The notes below the pieces were generated by a model. The model did not search any database and was not told the DNA's origin. It saw only the letters and a list, made by a program, of their open reading frames with translations. Both the position numbers and the translations under genes were made by a program. From assembly GCF_019249215.1 (NCBI RefSeq), contig NZ_JAESDI010000019.1, positions 1 through 64,000 of the forward strand: DNA of 64,000 nt, given 5' to 3'. Below are positions 1 through 13,178 of this stretch, in pieces (positions within the stretch are counted from its first letter, which is position 1; each line of letters opens with the position of its first letter). The stretch is from Alteromonas lipotrueae. Its GTDB lineage: Bacteria; Pseudomonadota; Gammaproteobacteria; Enterobacterales; Alteromonadaceae.

Positions 1-4
1 GGCT

Positions 5-586
5 TTAAGAAAACCGTAATATCATTTCTGCGCCTTCACATTCGCAGGTTTCAGGGCACACAGGGCAATCGTAACCTTCATGTATAGACTCATAGCGCCA
101 TTTGTTCGGGTGCTTCTTAATAAGTTCGCCGCCGTTTTTAGTAAAGTATTTAAACGCACTATTACCCGGGCTTGAAAGCCAAATATGAGCAAGTCCTGCT
201 TCAGCGCCTTGCGCTTTGGCCGCGCTCACCGACTTGGCTAATAAGGTACTTCCAATACCGGCCCCTTGCATAGCGGGCGATACCGTATTGCATTTGAAAT
301 AGCATACTTTGTCGGCTTCTACCGGCCATAGTTCTGGGCTGCACCATTTATCACACTGCCACTGTGAATGAGCGTAGGTAATACGAAAGCCCACAATGTC
401 GTCCCCACAATAGCTCACTAAGCTAGCATTAATATTGTTGTGCCAGCTTTTGTCATACATGGCTTTTAACGTGTCAGGCATCAGGTAATTTTCACCCTGA
501 ACCTCATTGCCTAAGCGTATAACATCATCAAAATGTTCGGGTGCTAAAGGTAGGTACGTAACGCTATTTAGATTTGGAAGTGTCAT
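5..586 (-). CDS. GNAT-family N-acetyltransferase with Cys-rich tail
   Basis: A 193-residue protein that looks like a GCN5-related acetyltransferase, moving an acetyl group from acetyl-CoA to an unknown substrate. The acetyl-CoA pyrophosphate-binding motif QGAGIG is at residues 107-112, preceded by the strand CYFKCNTVSPAM and followed by a helix. A conserved-looking F-N-G region (residues 146-153) resembles motif B. The last 20 residues hold a compact cysteine cluster (C174, C177, C181, C183), which could bind a metal and is not typical of the fold. The 5' end overlaps the 3' end of the DUF2721 gene by 23 nt, suggesting co-transcription. The family call is reasonably safe; the substrate is unknown. 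Confidence 0.75.
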   Translation of the reverse strand: MTLPNLNSVTYLPLAPEHFDDVIRLGNEVQGENYLMPDTLKAMYDKSWHNNINASLVSYCGDDIVGFRITYAHSQWQCDKWCSPELWPVEADKVCYFKCNTVSPAMQGAGIGSTLLAKSVSAAKAQGAEAGLAHIWLSSPGNSAFKYFTKNGGELIKKHPNKWRYESIHEGYDCPVCPETCECEGAEMILRFS

Positions 587-968
587 GTTGCTCTTTCATA
601 CCATCAAGGTGAAAATCTAATGCTTCTACGGAAATAAGTATTTCTTTTACCGACATCCAAAGTGAATACAGAAGAGACACTAAGCTCAATGCAAATATCC
701 AATTACCCACTTGTTGATAAGTAAGGTAAATCGCCAGCATAGATACGACACACAAAAAGAAGCTGCCAACTCCCGCAATTTGCATACGCTTAATAAGCTG
801 AATACGAAGCCTCAAATTCTTGATTTGGGCCAGGGTATTGTCGTCACGCTCTTCTTTTGAAAAGTTACGAATAAGCGTAGCAAGGGTTAAAAAACGGTTT
901 GTATAAGCCAGTAACAGCAATGAAATTGCTGGAAAAAGCATAGCGGGTGTTGCGAGGTCTATTTTCAT
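564..968 (-). CDS. DUF2721 family membrane protein
   Basis: A 134-residue inner-membrane protein resembling the DUF2721 family of unknown function. It has a hydrophobic segment near the N-terminus (about residues 8-27), a charged central helix with the motif LRLRIQLIKRMQIAG, and two more membrane segments (about 63-84 and 88-108). The gene lies just upstream of the acetyltransferase gene and overlaps it by 23 nt, so the two are probably translationally coupled. No catalytic motif is visible and no function is inferred. Confidence 0.7.
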   Translation of the reverse strand: MKIDLATPAMLFPAISLLLLAYTNRFLTLATLIRNFSKEERDDNTLAQIKNLRLRIQLIKRMQIAGVGSFFLCVVSMLAIYLTYQQVGNWIFALSLVSLLYSLWMSVKEILISVEALDFHLDGMKEQHDTSKSK

Positions 969-1128
969 GAATTGTCTGTCACCTTAGTGAATGCGTGTCA
1001 GTGTATCAAAAACGTAGGGTTATTGTCGTGTGATAGTGGAGAGTGCTGTAGGGGAGAGTTTGGCTGGCAGTTAAAAGCGAAACGCAGCTGCAAATAGCTA
1101 TATTTGCAGAGGCTATAATTACGGAAAG

Positions 1129-1533
1129 TTACATTCTGTCGATTGGCATTTGAGAGGCATTCCAGCCTAGCATGTCACCTTCTAAATGCATGACTTCAGA
1201 AAAGTCTAAGTCTTTTAGAAACTTCATAGCAAGTTTAGCCTGAGTACCAGATTGACAATAAATAATAATAGGCTTGTCTTTATGGCCTTCTAGCTCGGTA
1301 AGATAATCGTTAATATTTTCATGAGGCATATTGATGGCGCCTGGAATGTGTCCATCAGCAAAGTCGCTTGGAGAACGCACGTCGATAAGCATCCAGTCAT
1401 TGTTTTTAACCCGCTCAATAAGGTACGGGGAAGCCGCAACCGATACTTGAGAGGTTGCTTTCGCTGTGCATTGCATTGACACAAATAACGTGACTGCAAC
1501 AACGACGAGAAACAAGACTAAAACGATTCGCAT
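1129..1533 (-). CDS. Rhodanese-like domain protein, membrane-anchored or exported
   Basis: A 134-residue single-domain rhodanese. The first 20 residues form a strongly hydrophobic segment that acts as a signal or anchor, so the domain probably sits in the periplasm. The domain begins around residue 35. It shows the DVRSPSDFADGHIPGAIN signature (residues 51-68) and the active-site loop CQSGTQA with nucleophile Cys93. The six-residue loop is the size expected for sulfurtransferases acting on sulfur rather than phosphate. It is read in the same direction as mtnN-cobD-btuF and starts 47 nt after btuF ends, with a possible weak terminator between. The physiological sulfur acceptor is unknown. Confidence 0.8.
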   Translation of the reverse strand: MRIVLVLFLVVVAVTLFVSMQCTAKATSQVSVAASPYLIERVKNNDWMLIDVRSPSDFADGHIPGAINMPHENINDYLTELEGHKDKPIIIYCQSGTQAKLAMKFLKDLDFSEVMHLEGDMLGWNASQMPIDRM

Positions 1534-1549
1534 GAATAACCTTCAGAAA

Positions 1550-1572
1550 TAAAACAAGGTTATTATACCTTG
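1550..1572 (-). terminator. Possible weak terminator after btuF
   Basis: The inverted repeat ACAAGGT-tattat-ACCTTGT (1554-1573), read on the minus strand, is followed by TTTTATTT. It lies just after the btuF stop. The stem is short and poor in GC, so termination would be partial at best. Confidence 0.35.
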
Positions 1573-1580
1573 TGGAATTG

Positions 1581-2444
1581 CTAGTTGATACCCTTACACA
1601 GTGTTTTTAGTTCATTAATTAACCGCAGTGAGAACCTGCTGGTAATGTCTGGATTAACCGCAATCAAGGGGGCTGACAAAAAACGGCGGTGGGCAAGCCA
1701 AAATTGCTCAAGATCGGACGCTGGCTGATTGCTAGCGGCCACCAAAGTAAAAGGCTGCCTAGATAATACTTCTTGTACCGAAACTTGCGGGTAATCGACC
1801 GGGCTGTCGGCAAATAGGGTTTGCGCACCACATACGTTAAGTAGCTTGTTCGGCCAGGCATTGTCACCTATGGTCATTAGCGGCGATGTCCAAGAGTAAT
1901 AAAACACCTCTTTATTCGATGGCGTGGCATACTTGGCTCTTAATGCTGCTAAATGGCGCAAAAACTCACTGGTGAGCGCGTTGGCCTTTTCTTCTGTGTT
2001 AGTCACTTTGGCTAAACGCATCAATTCAGTGGCAATGTCTTCAATTTCAGTGATTTTGGCTCGAAACACCTTATAACCTAAGCTTTCTAAACGGTGTAAA
2101 TCTTGCGGTTTGTTGCCTCCTTCCCAGGCTAGGATTAAGGTAGGCTGCAGCGCCATTATCTGGGATAAATCGGCACCTTGATAGTCGGCTACTTTTGGCA
2201 ATAGCTGTGCTTCATCAGGAAAGTTACTGTAGTCGCTAACGCCAATTAAGTGTGCTTCTAAACCAAGGCTATAAACCCACTCGGTTAAATGAGGTGCGAG
2301 AGTGATAATCCGCGGGGCTGATTTGCTGGCTTCTGTATCCTGAATATGTTCATGCTGAGTTTGCTCGTAAATTTGCTCTCCAGCTGAAGTGGAAAGAGGC
2401 ACTAGTGTGAGTAATATAGCGATTATCAACGAACGCTTCACCAT
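1581..2444 (-). CDS. btuF: BtuF-like corrinoid ABC transporter substrate-binding protein
   Basis: A periplasmic binding protein of the cobalamin/heme-type cluster (TroA-like fold). After the signal peptide it shows APRIITLAPHLTEWVYSLG, then LIGVSDYSNFP and later PTLILAWEGG, the usual order for BtuF, which hands vitamin B12 to BtuCD. The frame is open up to a GTG at 2528, right after the cobD stop, but the ATG at 2444 is preferred. It is preceded by TAAGGGCAGT and begins a standard signal peptide (MVKRSLIIAILLTLVPLSTSA), giving 287 residues. The gene follows cobD closely, and the cobD/btuF pairing supports corrinoid salvage. No btuC, btuD or B12 riboswitch is present in the window. Confidence 0.85.
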   Translation of the reverse strand: MVKRSLIIAILLTLVPLSTSAGEQIYEQTQHEHIQDTEASKSAPRIITLAPHLTEWVYSLGLEAHLIGVSDYSNFPDEAQLLPKVADYQGADLSQIMALQPTLILAWEGGNKPQDLHRLESLGYKVFRAKITEIEDIATELMRLAKVTNTEEKANALTSEFLRHLAALRAKYATPSNKEVFYYSWTSPLMTIGDNAWPNKLLNVCGAQTLFADSPVDYPQVSVQEVLSRQPFTLVAASNQPASDLEQFWLAHRRFLSAPLIAVNPDITSRFSLRLINELKTLCKGIN

Positions 2445-2529
2445 ACTGCCCTTACTCAATTTGTTAAATGGCAAAATGCTTATTATAAATGCAGCGTGTT
2501 TGCGCAGCATGTGAAATACGCTTTTCACG

Positions 2530-3498
2530 TTAGAAGACCTCGCTTAGAGTTTGTGTTTGTGCCGCGACTAATAATAAACAGACGCTAGCGATGGCGGTGA
2601 CCACGGCCATGGCGCCGACTATAGTGCGCTTACTGCGTATCATATCTGAATACTTCACTTGTTCGGCACCACCCAAGCGAGGATAGCGGTATTTTCGTCC
2701 ATGATAAATTGCAGGGCCGCCCAATTGAATGTTTTGTATTCCCCCAAATAGCGCAAGTAACAAGGAGGTTTTGTCTCGAGCTTTACTTCGTGTTACTGCT
2801 CGAATGCCTTTTATGGGGTGAGTGAAAAGAAGCACAGCAACACAACCGAGTAACGCAGGGGGAACCACTAATAACGAAACAAGCTTTCGCACAGGTTTCG
2901 CAAAATGCACCATTTTAGGATTTCGATAGTGCCATTGCCACGAGGTGAGTAATAACAAACGGTAGGTTAACGCACCAATAGGCCCTGCCAGCATAAAGTA
3001 AAAAATAACGCCGCAATAAAGATATAAAAACTTAAGCCATAGCGATTCAATGGCCGCTTTCGCAATACCAACATCGGTTAATTGGGTGCATTCGCGGGCA
3101 ACTATAGTGTCTACGGTTTCCCTGGTGAGTACTTTTTTATTTTTTCCTACCGTTTTTAAAATCTTACTGAATTGATGGCGCTGATAGGCAAAGTCGAGCA
3201 AGGCAACCATGATCACGGCTTCGAAAAAAACAGGGTATTGGGCCATGTATATGAGTATGGCAAGGCAAATGATTAAAGGGGCCAATAATACAATGGCCGC
3301 TAATGAGCCGGAGATATAATGCTGCGATCGAGAGTAGCGTAAAGAGGGAAGAACTTTAAACCCCATCTGCCTAACCAAATAACGCATGAGGGTAAGCGGG
3401 TGGCTGCTAAGCGGCCACCGCCAAAGGGCATCTAAAACAACGGCCAACCATAATACCAGCACCGACTGATATGCTGATTGGGTCAGCAATGCTTCCAT
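2530..3498 (-). CDS. cobD: CobD/CbiB adenosylcobinamide-phosphate synthase
   Basis: A 322-residue polytopic membrane protein of the CobD/CbiB family, which attaches the aminopropanol(-phosphate) arm to adenosylcobyric acid in late cobalamin synthesis. Visible signatures are the N-terminal VLDALWRWPLSSHPL stretch, the cytoplasmic VDTIVARECTQLTD region (about residues 136-153), and the C-terminal GGPAIYHGRKYRYPRLG block (about 260-280). About five hydrophobic segments are present. It lies 6 nt after mtnN and reaches to the btuF 5' region, giving an mtnN-cobD-btuF operon. With no other cob genes here, a salvage or remodelling role is the safest reading. Some family members are annotated only as cobalamin biosynthesis protein. 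Confidence 0.8.
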   Translation of the reverse strand: MEALLTQSAYQSVLVLWLAVVLDALWRWPLSSHPLTLMRYLVRQMGFKVLPSLRYSRSQHYISGSLAAIVLLAPLIICLAILIYMAQYPVFFEAVIMVALLDFAYQRHQFSKILKTVGKNKKVLTRETVDTIVARECTQLTDVGIAKAAIESLWLKFLYLYCGVIFYFMLAGPIGALTYRLLLLTSWQWHYRNPKMVHFAKPVRKLVSLLVVPPALLGCVAVLLFTHPIKGIRAVTRSKARDKTSLLLALFGGIQNIQLGGPAIYHGRKYRYPRLGGAEQVKYSDMIRSKRTIVGAMAVVTAIASVCLLLVAAQTQTLSEVF

Positions 3499-3504
3499 TT
3501 ACTG

Positions 3505-4233
3505 CTACGCCAACGCTTTAATCATAGCCATAACAAGTTGCGCTGAATGTTTTGCTGCAGTATCCAAATATTCTTTAAAACTGACAGTTGATGTCTTACC
3601 CGCGATATCAGACAGCGAACGTATGACTAGAAACGGAACGTCAAGCATATGACAGGTTTGCGCTATAGCGGCACCTTCCATCTCGACGGCTTTCATTTCG
3701 GGGAAATTTTCACGTAGCGCTTCAACTGCTTCGTCGGTACCGATAAACGAATCGCCAGTACAAATAAGGCCACTGGTAGATTGGATATTTTCTAACTCGC
3801 TCGTTGCTGTTTTTGCGGCTTCAATGAGCGTATTGTCACAACGGTAGTCTTCAGGCATGCCAGCACACTGGCCTAGCGTGTAGCCGAAATGGGTTAGATC
3901 CACGTCGTGATGGATAACGTGGGTGGCAATCACTAAGTCACCAATGTTTAAGCTTTTATCGAACCCGCCTGCTGAACCTGTGTTTACCACAGCGTCAGGC
4001 GCGTACTGTTCAATGAGTACCGTAGTGGCAAGAGCCGCTGCAACTTTTCCGATACCACACTTTACCAGCACAACCTCAACATCATTAAGGTGGCCCTCAT
4101 AAAAGGTTAAGTGCTTCCATGTGGTTTCTTTAAGGTTTGAAAGTGAAGCTTTAAGTAACGCAACTTCTTCATCCATTGCGCCTAGAATGCCAATTTTTTT
4201 TATGCCAGTCTCTTTCATGTCAGTCTCTTTCAT
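3505..4233 (-). CDS. mtnN: 5'-methylthioadenosine/S-adenosylhomocysteine nucleosidase
   Basis: MtnN (Pfs) cleaves methylthioadenosine, S-adenosylhomocysteine and 5'-deoxyadenosine, removing inhibitory products of SAM enzymes and feeding methionine salvage. The core begins KIGILGAMDEEVALL, with Glu23 matching E. coli Glu12. It continues with NTGSAGGF, the substrate-binding VEMEGAAIAQ (E. coli Glu174 region) and RSLSDIAG, which holds the catalytic Asp. The N-terminus is about 12 residues longer than in E. coli because of a 15-bp tandem duplication, ATGAAAGAGACTG(A/G)C, that supplies two in-frame starts at 4233 and 4218. The second ATG has a purine-rich AAAGAGA just upstream. It heads the mtnN-cobD-btuF operon. 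Confidence 0.95.
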   Translation of the reverse strand: MKETDMKETGIKKIGILGAMDEEVALLKASLSNLKETTWKHLTFYEGHLNDVEVVLVKCGIGKVAAALATTVLIEQYAPDAVVNTGSAGGFDKSLNIGDLVIATHVIHHDVDLTHFGYTLGQCAGMPEDYRCDNTLIEAAKTATSELENIQSTSGLICTGDSFIGTDEAVEALRENFPEMKAVEMEGAAIAQTCHMLDVPFLVIRSLSDIAGKTSTVSFKEYLDTAAKHSAQLVMAMIKALA

Positions 4234-4394
4234 GTATATACCGATTTATTCAGATGTTGGGGGAAGCAAAACTTGCTACAGATATGGTAATGAATTGTAT
4301 AAGGAAATGAGGAAAACTGACAGGAAAAAGCCTTTGTCACCTGCTATTACAGCAATAATGGAGCGCAACAAAGGCTAGGGGAAAATAGTAAGTT

Positions 4395-4985
4395 TTACGC
4401 AGCTGCCACGCGGCTCGATCTTACTGGACGAGTCGGGCGCTTAGTCGGTTCAGGGTTGTGCGTAGGAAGCTGTGACATTTTTTGCTGAATTCTTCTATAA
4501 GGAATAAGCTTGTTTTCAAGGCATTCACGAATGTCGTCGACGGTATAGCCCGACTTCACCTTAATTCGAGCATGAGGAACACCTGCCGCATCTAATGCAC
4601 CTGACACAAACCAATCGCGCTGAGTTTTGTAGCCCTCTTTCCCTTGGTTATGCACAAGGTCGATAGCTAATATCGGGCTCATGTCCTGCTTATCCACCAA
4701 GATAAAATCAAGTTGTCGCGATGAGGCTCTAGAAATAGCTTGGCTGGCCGTTTTCTTGTTGGCCGATTGCCTTACTGACACTATGTCACTCAAGCGTACA
4801 CGGCAAATGATACGAAACTCTCGCCCCATGGCTTGTTCAATAAGGTTTAAAAATGAGTGTTCTACAGGAGTGAAAAGCTGTGGCTTTCGGCGAAAAGGAA
4901 ACGCTACGCCACCATCTGATAATTTTATGGCGCCTAATGCCACCACAATAAGTAACATCATTAAAATAATTGCCAGTTCCATCAT
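4395..4985 (-). CDS. DUF2726 domain protein, membrane-anchored
   Basis: A 196-residue protein with an N-terminal membrane anchor (residues 3-22) followed by a DUF2726 domain. The domain starts with LFTPVEHSFLNLIEQAMG and includes the strand DFILVDKQDMSPILAIDL, which recalls restriction-endonuclease-like folds (Asp...x-x-D/E pattern). The C-terminus is basic and Pro/Arg-rich and probably disordered. The family is common in Alteromonadales and its function is unknown; a nuclease-like activity is only an inference from fold resemblance. It is a single gene with about 160 nt to mtnN on the same strand. Confidence 0.7.
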   Translation of the reverse strand: MMELAIILMMLLIVVALGAIKLSDGGVAFPFRRKPQLFTPVEHSFLNLIEQAMGREFRIICRVRLSDIVSVRQSANKKTASQAISRASSRQLDFILVDKQDMSPILAIDLVHNQGKEGYKTQRDWFVSGALDAAGVPHARIKVKSGYTVDDIRECLENKLIPYRRIQQKMSQLPTHNPEPTKRPTRPVRSSRVAAA

Positions 4986-5125
4986 ATTCCTCGCATATCA
5001 ACGTGTAATGCGCGTCATAAAAATGACGCTTTTTTTGACACCACTGTGGTTCTTTACGGAATTTGCAAAGGCAGTGCCACATTGAACAAGGAGAGGAGCT
5101 AGGCGGAAATAAACCTTAAGGCAGG

Positions 5126-5521
5126 TTATGGCTTACTAATGATAAGTACATCTACTTGCGTGCCCATATTATCCGGTGACACCACAATACGAACCGAATC
5201 ATCTGTTGCTGCAAGCATAGTGCGTTGGTTAACCGCAGGTTTTCTGACAAATTGCGGATAGGCATTTTGATAGAAGGCGATAACCTCTTCAGGTGCATAC
5301 TTAGTAAAATAGACCAAGCTAGCTGGCATGCCCTCGTCGAATTGCTGACACTGACGTGCATTGGTCATTAGCGAGACGTCAAAAAAGGACGTAGGGCAAG
5401 ACTGGGTAACAGGTACATTTAATGAACTGTTTGCGGTCACAGTATCGGCTAACGCGTGGTTCGCCATTGCTAGCCCGCCAAGTAAAATTATATTGATGCT
5501 TTTACGTAAACCGCTTGTCAT
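5126..5521 (-). CDS. Hypothetical secreted protein
   Basis: A 131-residue protein with a clear signal peptide (hydrophobic residues 9-20, cleavage likely after ALA at residue 25). The mature part has two Cys residues (in TQSCPTSFF and ARQCQQF) that could form a disulfide. It also contains a YFTKYAPEEVIAFYQNAYP segment, resembling the start of small periplasmic domains that regulate by binding. It ends with a strand VDVLIISKP. I do not recognise the family. It stands alone between the DUF2726 gene and the XRE/membrane pair, on the same strand as both. Confidence 0.6.
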   Translation of the reverse strand: MTSGLRKSINIILLGGLAMANHALADTVTANSSLNVPVTQSCPTSFFDVSLMTNARQCQQFDEGMPASLVYFTKYAPEEVIAFYQNAYPQFVRKPAVNQRTMLAATDDSVRIVVSPDNMGTQVDVLIISKP

Positions 5522-5665
5522 TATTCTTGTTAACCAGTATTCACTCTTTATATCGATAATAGTGGGCTAACTATATAAGAGCAATAGATAAATAGTTGCA
5601 CAAGGTATGTTCATAGCATGATGGGTATAGGGTGAAAACTATTGTGAACTGAGTTATCAATGCCA

Positions 5666-5890
5666 CTATGTATTCTCTGTCGAATACTGAAACACCTCAT
5701 TAAACGGTTTATCAAAGACCAAAGCAATTTTGAACGCCACTTCAAGTGATGGAGAGTATTTTCCTTTCTCGATCGCCATAACGGTTTGGCGTGTAACACC
5801 CACTTTCGACGCAAGTTCCTGCTGTGTCATTTCGTCTGAAAGAAAGCGCAAAGTTCTTATGTTATTGGTAATGATGTAATTATCAGTCAT
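5666..5890 (-). CDS. Small XRE-family transcriptional regulator
   Basis: A 74-residue Cro/CI-type helix-turn-helix protein. The HTH occupies residues 21-44 (MTQQELASKVGVTRQTVMAI, then EKGKYSPSL). The C-terminal FDKPFNEVFQY is typical of short regulators related to the YozG/PlcR-like group, which are usually encoded next to an integral membrane partner. Its start codon overlaps the stop of the upstream membrane protein gene by 1 nt (TAATG), so the two are translationally coupled. It probably controls its own operon; the signal is unknown. Confidence 0.8.
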   Translation of the reverse strand: MTDNYIITNNIRTLRFLSDEMTQQELASKVGVTRQTVMAIEKGKYSPSLEVAFKIALVFDKPFNEVFQYSTENT

Positions 5891-6357
5891 TAACTTTCTT
5901 TCCGGTAATAGTAAAGCTCAGTACCAAACCGGGTGACTTCCGATAACCAAAAAATCAGTACTAACTTCAGCTCAATAGGTGCAAGAGCATAATTGGTGTA
6001 GCTATTTTGCGCGTCAAAATCGATGTTACTGTTGATCATTTGTTGTATCACGCAGCTCACAATACCTACTGACAGTACCCAATAACCCGCATTATTCGCG
6101 GTAAGTCGATGATAACGCTCTCGTTCATCTTCAGGTGTATTGGCATCTTCTTGCTGGCTCATGGCTAACGCAATATGTAACGCTACCTCTAAGATAATGA
6201 AGGCAATAGTAATTCGCATGATGAGGGCGGTGGTGGTATCTAGGCTAGTATTTGGTTGCAAAAACATAAGTGTATATACGCTATCTCCATAAATAGAGGC
6301 GATCACCGCAGATACTAACAAAGACACCCACAAACTCTTCTCTCTGAACGAAATCAT
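5890..6357 (-). CDS. Four-helix integral membrane protein paired with XRE regulator
   Basis: A 155-residue inner-membrane protein with four predicted membrane segments (about residues 9-25, 45-66, 91-106 and 124-145). A charged cytoplasmic loop containing EDERERYHRL lies between the second and third. It resembles the small DUF-type membrane partners often encoded beside short XRE regulators, but I cannot assign a family with confidence. It is the first gene of the pair and overlaps the regulator by 1 nt. The obvious idea is a membrane component whose level is set by the regulator. No catalytic motif is visible. Confidence 0.65.
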   Translation of the reverse strand: MISFREKSLWVSLLVSAVIASIYGDSVYTLMFLQPNTSLDTTTALIMRITIAFIILEVALHIALAMSQQEDANTPEDERERYHRLTANNAGYWVLSVGIVSCVIQQMINSNIDFDAQNSYTNYALAPIELKLVLIFWLSEVTRFGTELYYYRKES

Positions 6358-6541
6358 TATCTTTCTCCATGCCCTAGTAATGGTGGTTAAATTTTACTTT
6401 GTGTACGCTAAATTTAACTCAATGTTAAATATACTATACATTAGTGCTTGTAGAAAGCTAGCGGTAGGTTGTTACAAAGTTTGTTGTAGGTGAAGGTGCC
6501 CTGAGCGGATTTCTTTACAGCTTTAGATATACTGGCCACAA

Positions 6542-6565
6542 AAAAGCTCGCCTAAGCGAGCTTTT
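6542..6565 (-). terminator. Rho-independent terminator of gltBD
   Basis: A perfect stem AAAAGCTCGC / GCGAGCTTTT with a 4-nt loop. On the minus strand it is followed by a T run, as expected for the end of the gltBD transcript. It lies about 65 nt beyond the gltD stop. Confidence 0.8.
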
Positions 6566-6631
6566 AAATAGATTACATACAACGAGGTACGGTTAACGTG
6601 CTGTTTTACACGTGGATATTAAACGCTAATA

Positions 6632-12528
<5,897 letters not shown>

Positions 12529-13178
12529 CTCTTAACTCCTTCAACCTTTGACTGGGGCAAGGTGTGCGTTGCGTGTAGATGCGCCTAGGTATTGCGTATC
12601 ACAACATTGTTCAGACGTCTTTTGTCGAGCTGGCACTATTACCGCTCTATGCGCCTTTTCTTGTCGTTATTTATTATTAGAGGATTCCAGTCGTGTTCCG
12701 CATTTTTATGCATTATTGCTTTGCGGGGCGTACAAAATACCTATATTGATATGTAAAATCAAACGCTAAAGCAGGGGGTATAACAAAGATTTAGCATATA
12801 GTTTAAAATATTCACTATTTTCATAGTGTTAAACTTATAAATTCATGTTTGTAACAAAAATGTTATAACCCGATATATCGTCTTATTGGTAGGCATTGAA
12901 ATTATAGCAAGTATCTTCAAATTGCCAAAAATGAATAAAAATTCATGTTGAGGTGTTTAATATCTAGTCAAGGGCCTGTTTGCTGTATTTTTATGTAGTT
13001 GTAAAGCCTTTCTTACACAATATCAGAATCGCACTGCGTTGTACAAAAAATGCACCGCCATAAGTCGGTCCACTTAAACGCACAGCCACCCTTCAATACC
13101 TGCGAACTCAGTGAGCATTTCCGTAATGCATAAACCCTGATAGGATATGTCGAAAATAATCCTAAAAATAAGTCGTTC
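12529..13178. other. 650-bp gltB/arcB divergent intergenic region
   Basis: An AT-rich, gene-free interval separating gltB (leftward) from arcB (rightward). Both promoters must lie here. It contains short symmetrical stretches such as CACTAT-TTTC-ATAGTG near 12812-12827 and TAACA-aaaa-TGTTA near 12852-12865, which may be regulator sites or simply AT-rich palindromes. No convincing coding sequence, RNA gene or mobile-element end was seen. Confidence 0.6.
12734..12762 (-). promoter_or_regulatory. Candidate gltB promoter
   Basis: On the minus strand a TTGATT box (12757-12762) is separated by 17 nt from TATTTT (12734-12739). Both match the sigma70 consensus at four or five of six positions. It would give a gltBD leader of about 200 nt. 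This is only one of several possible boxes in an AT-rich region. Confidence 0.35.

Noticed and set aside
2445..2530. Cobalamin riboswitch near cobD-btuF
   Set aside because: The region between the genes is only a few bases or coding. The mtnN leader (4234-4394) also lacks a B12 box.
4121..4378. An 85-codon plus-strand frame over the mtnN 5' end
   Set aside because: It is antisense to mtnN. Its repeated MPVSFMSVSFM is the reverse reading of the mtnN start duplication.
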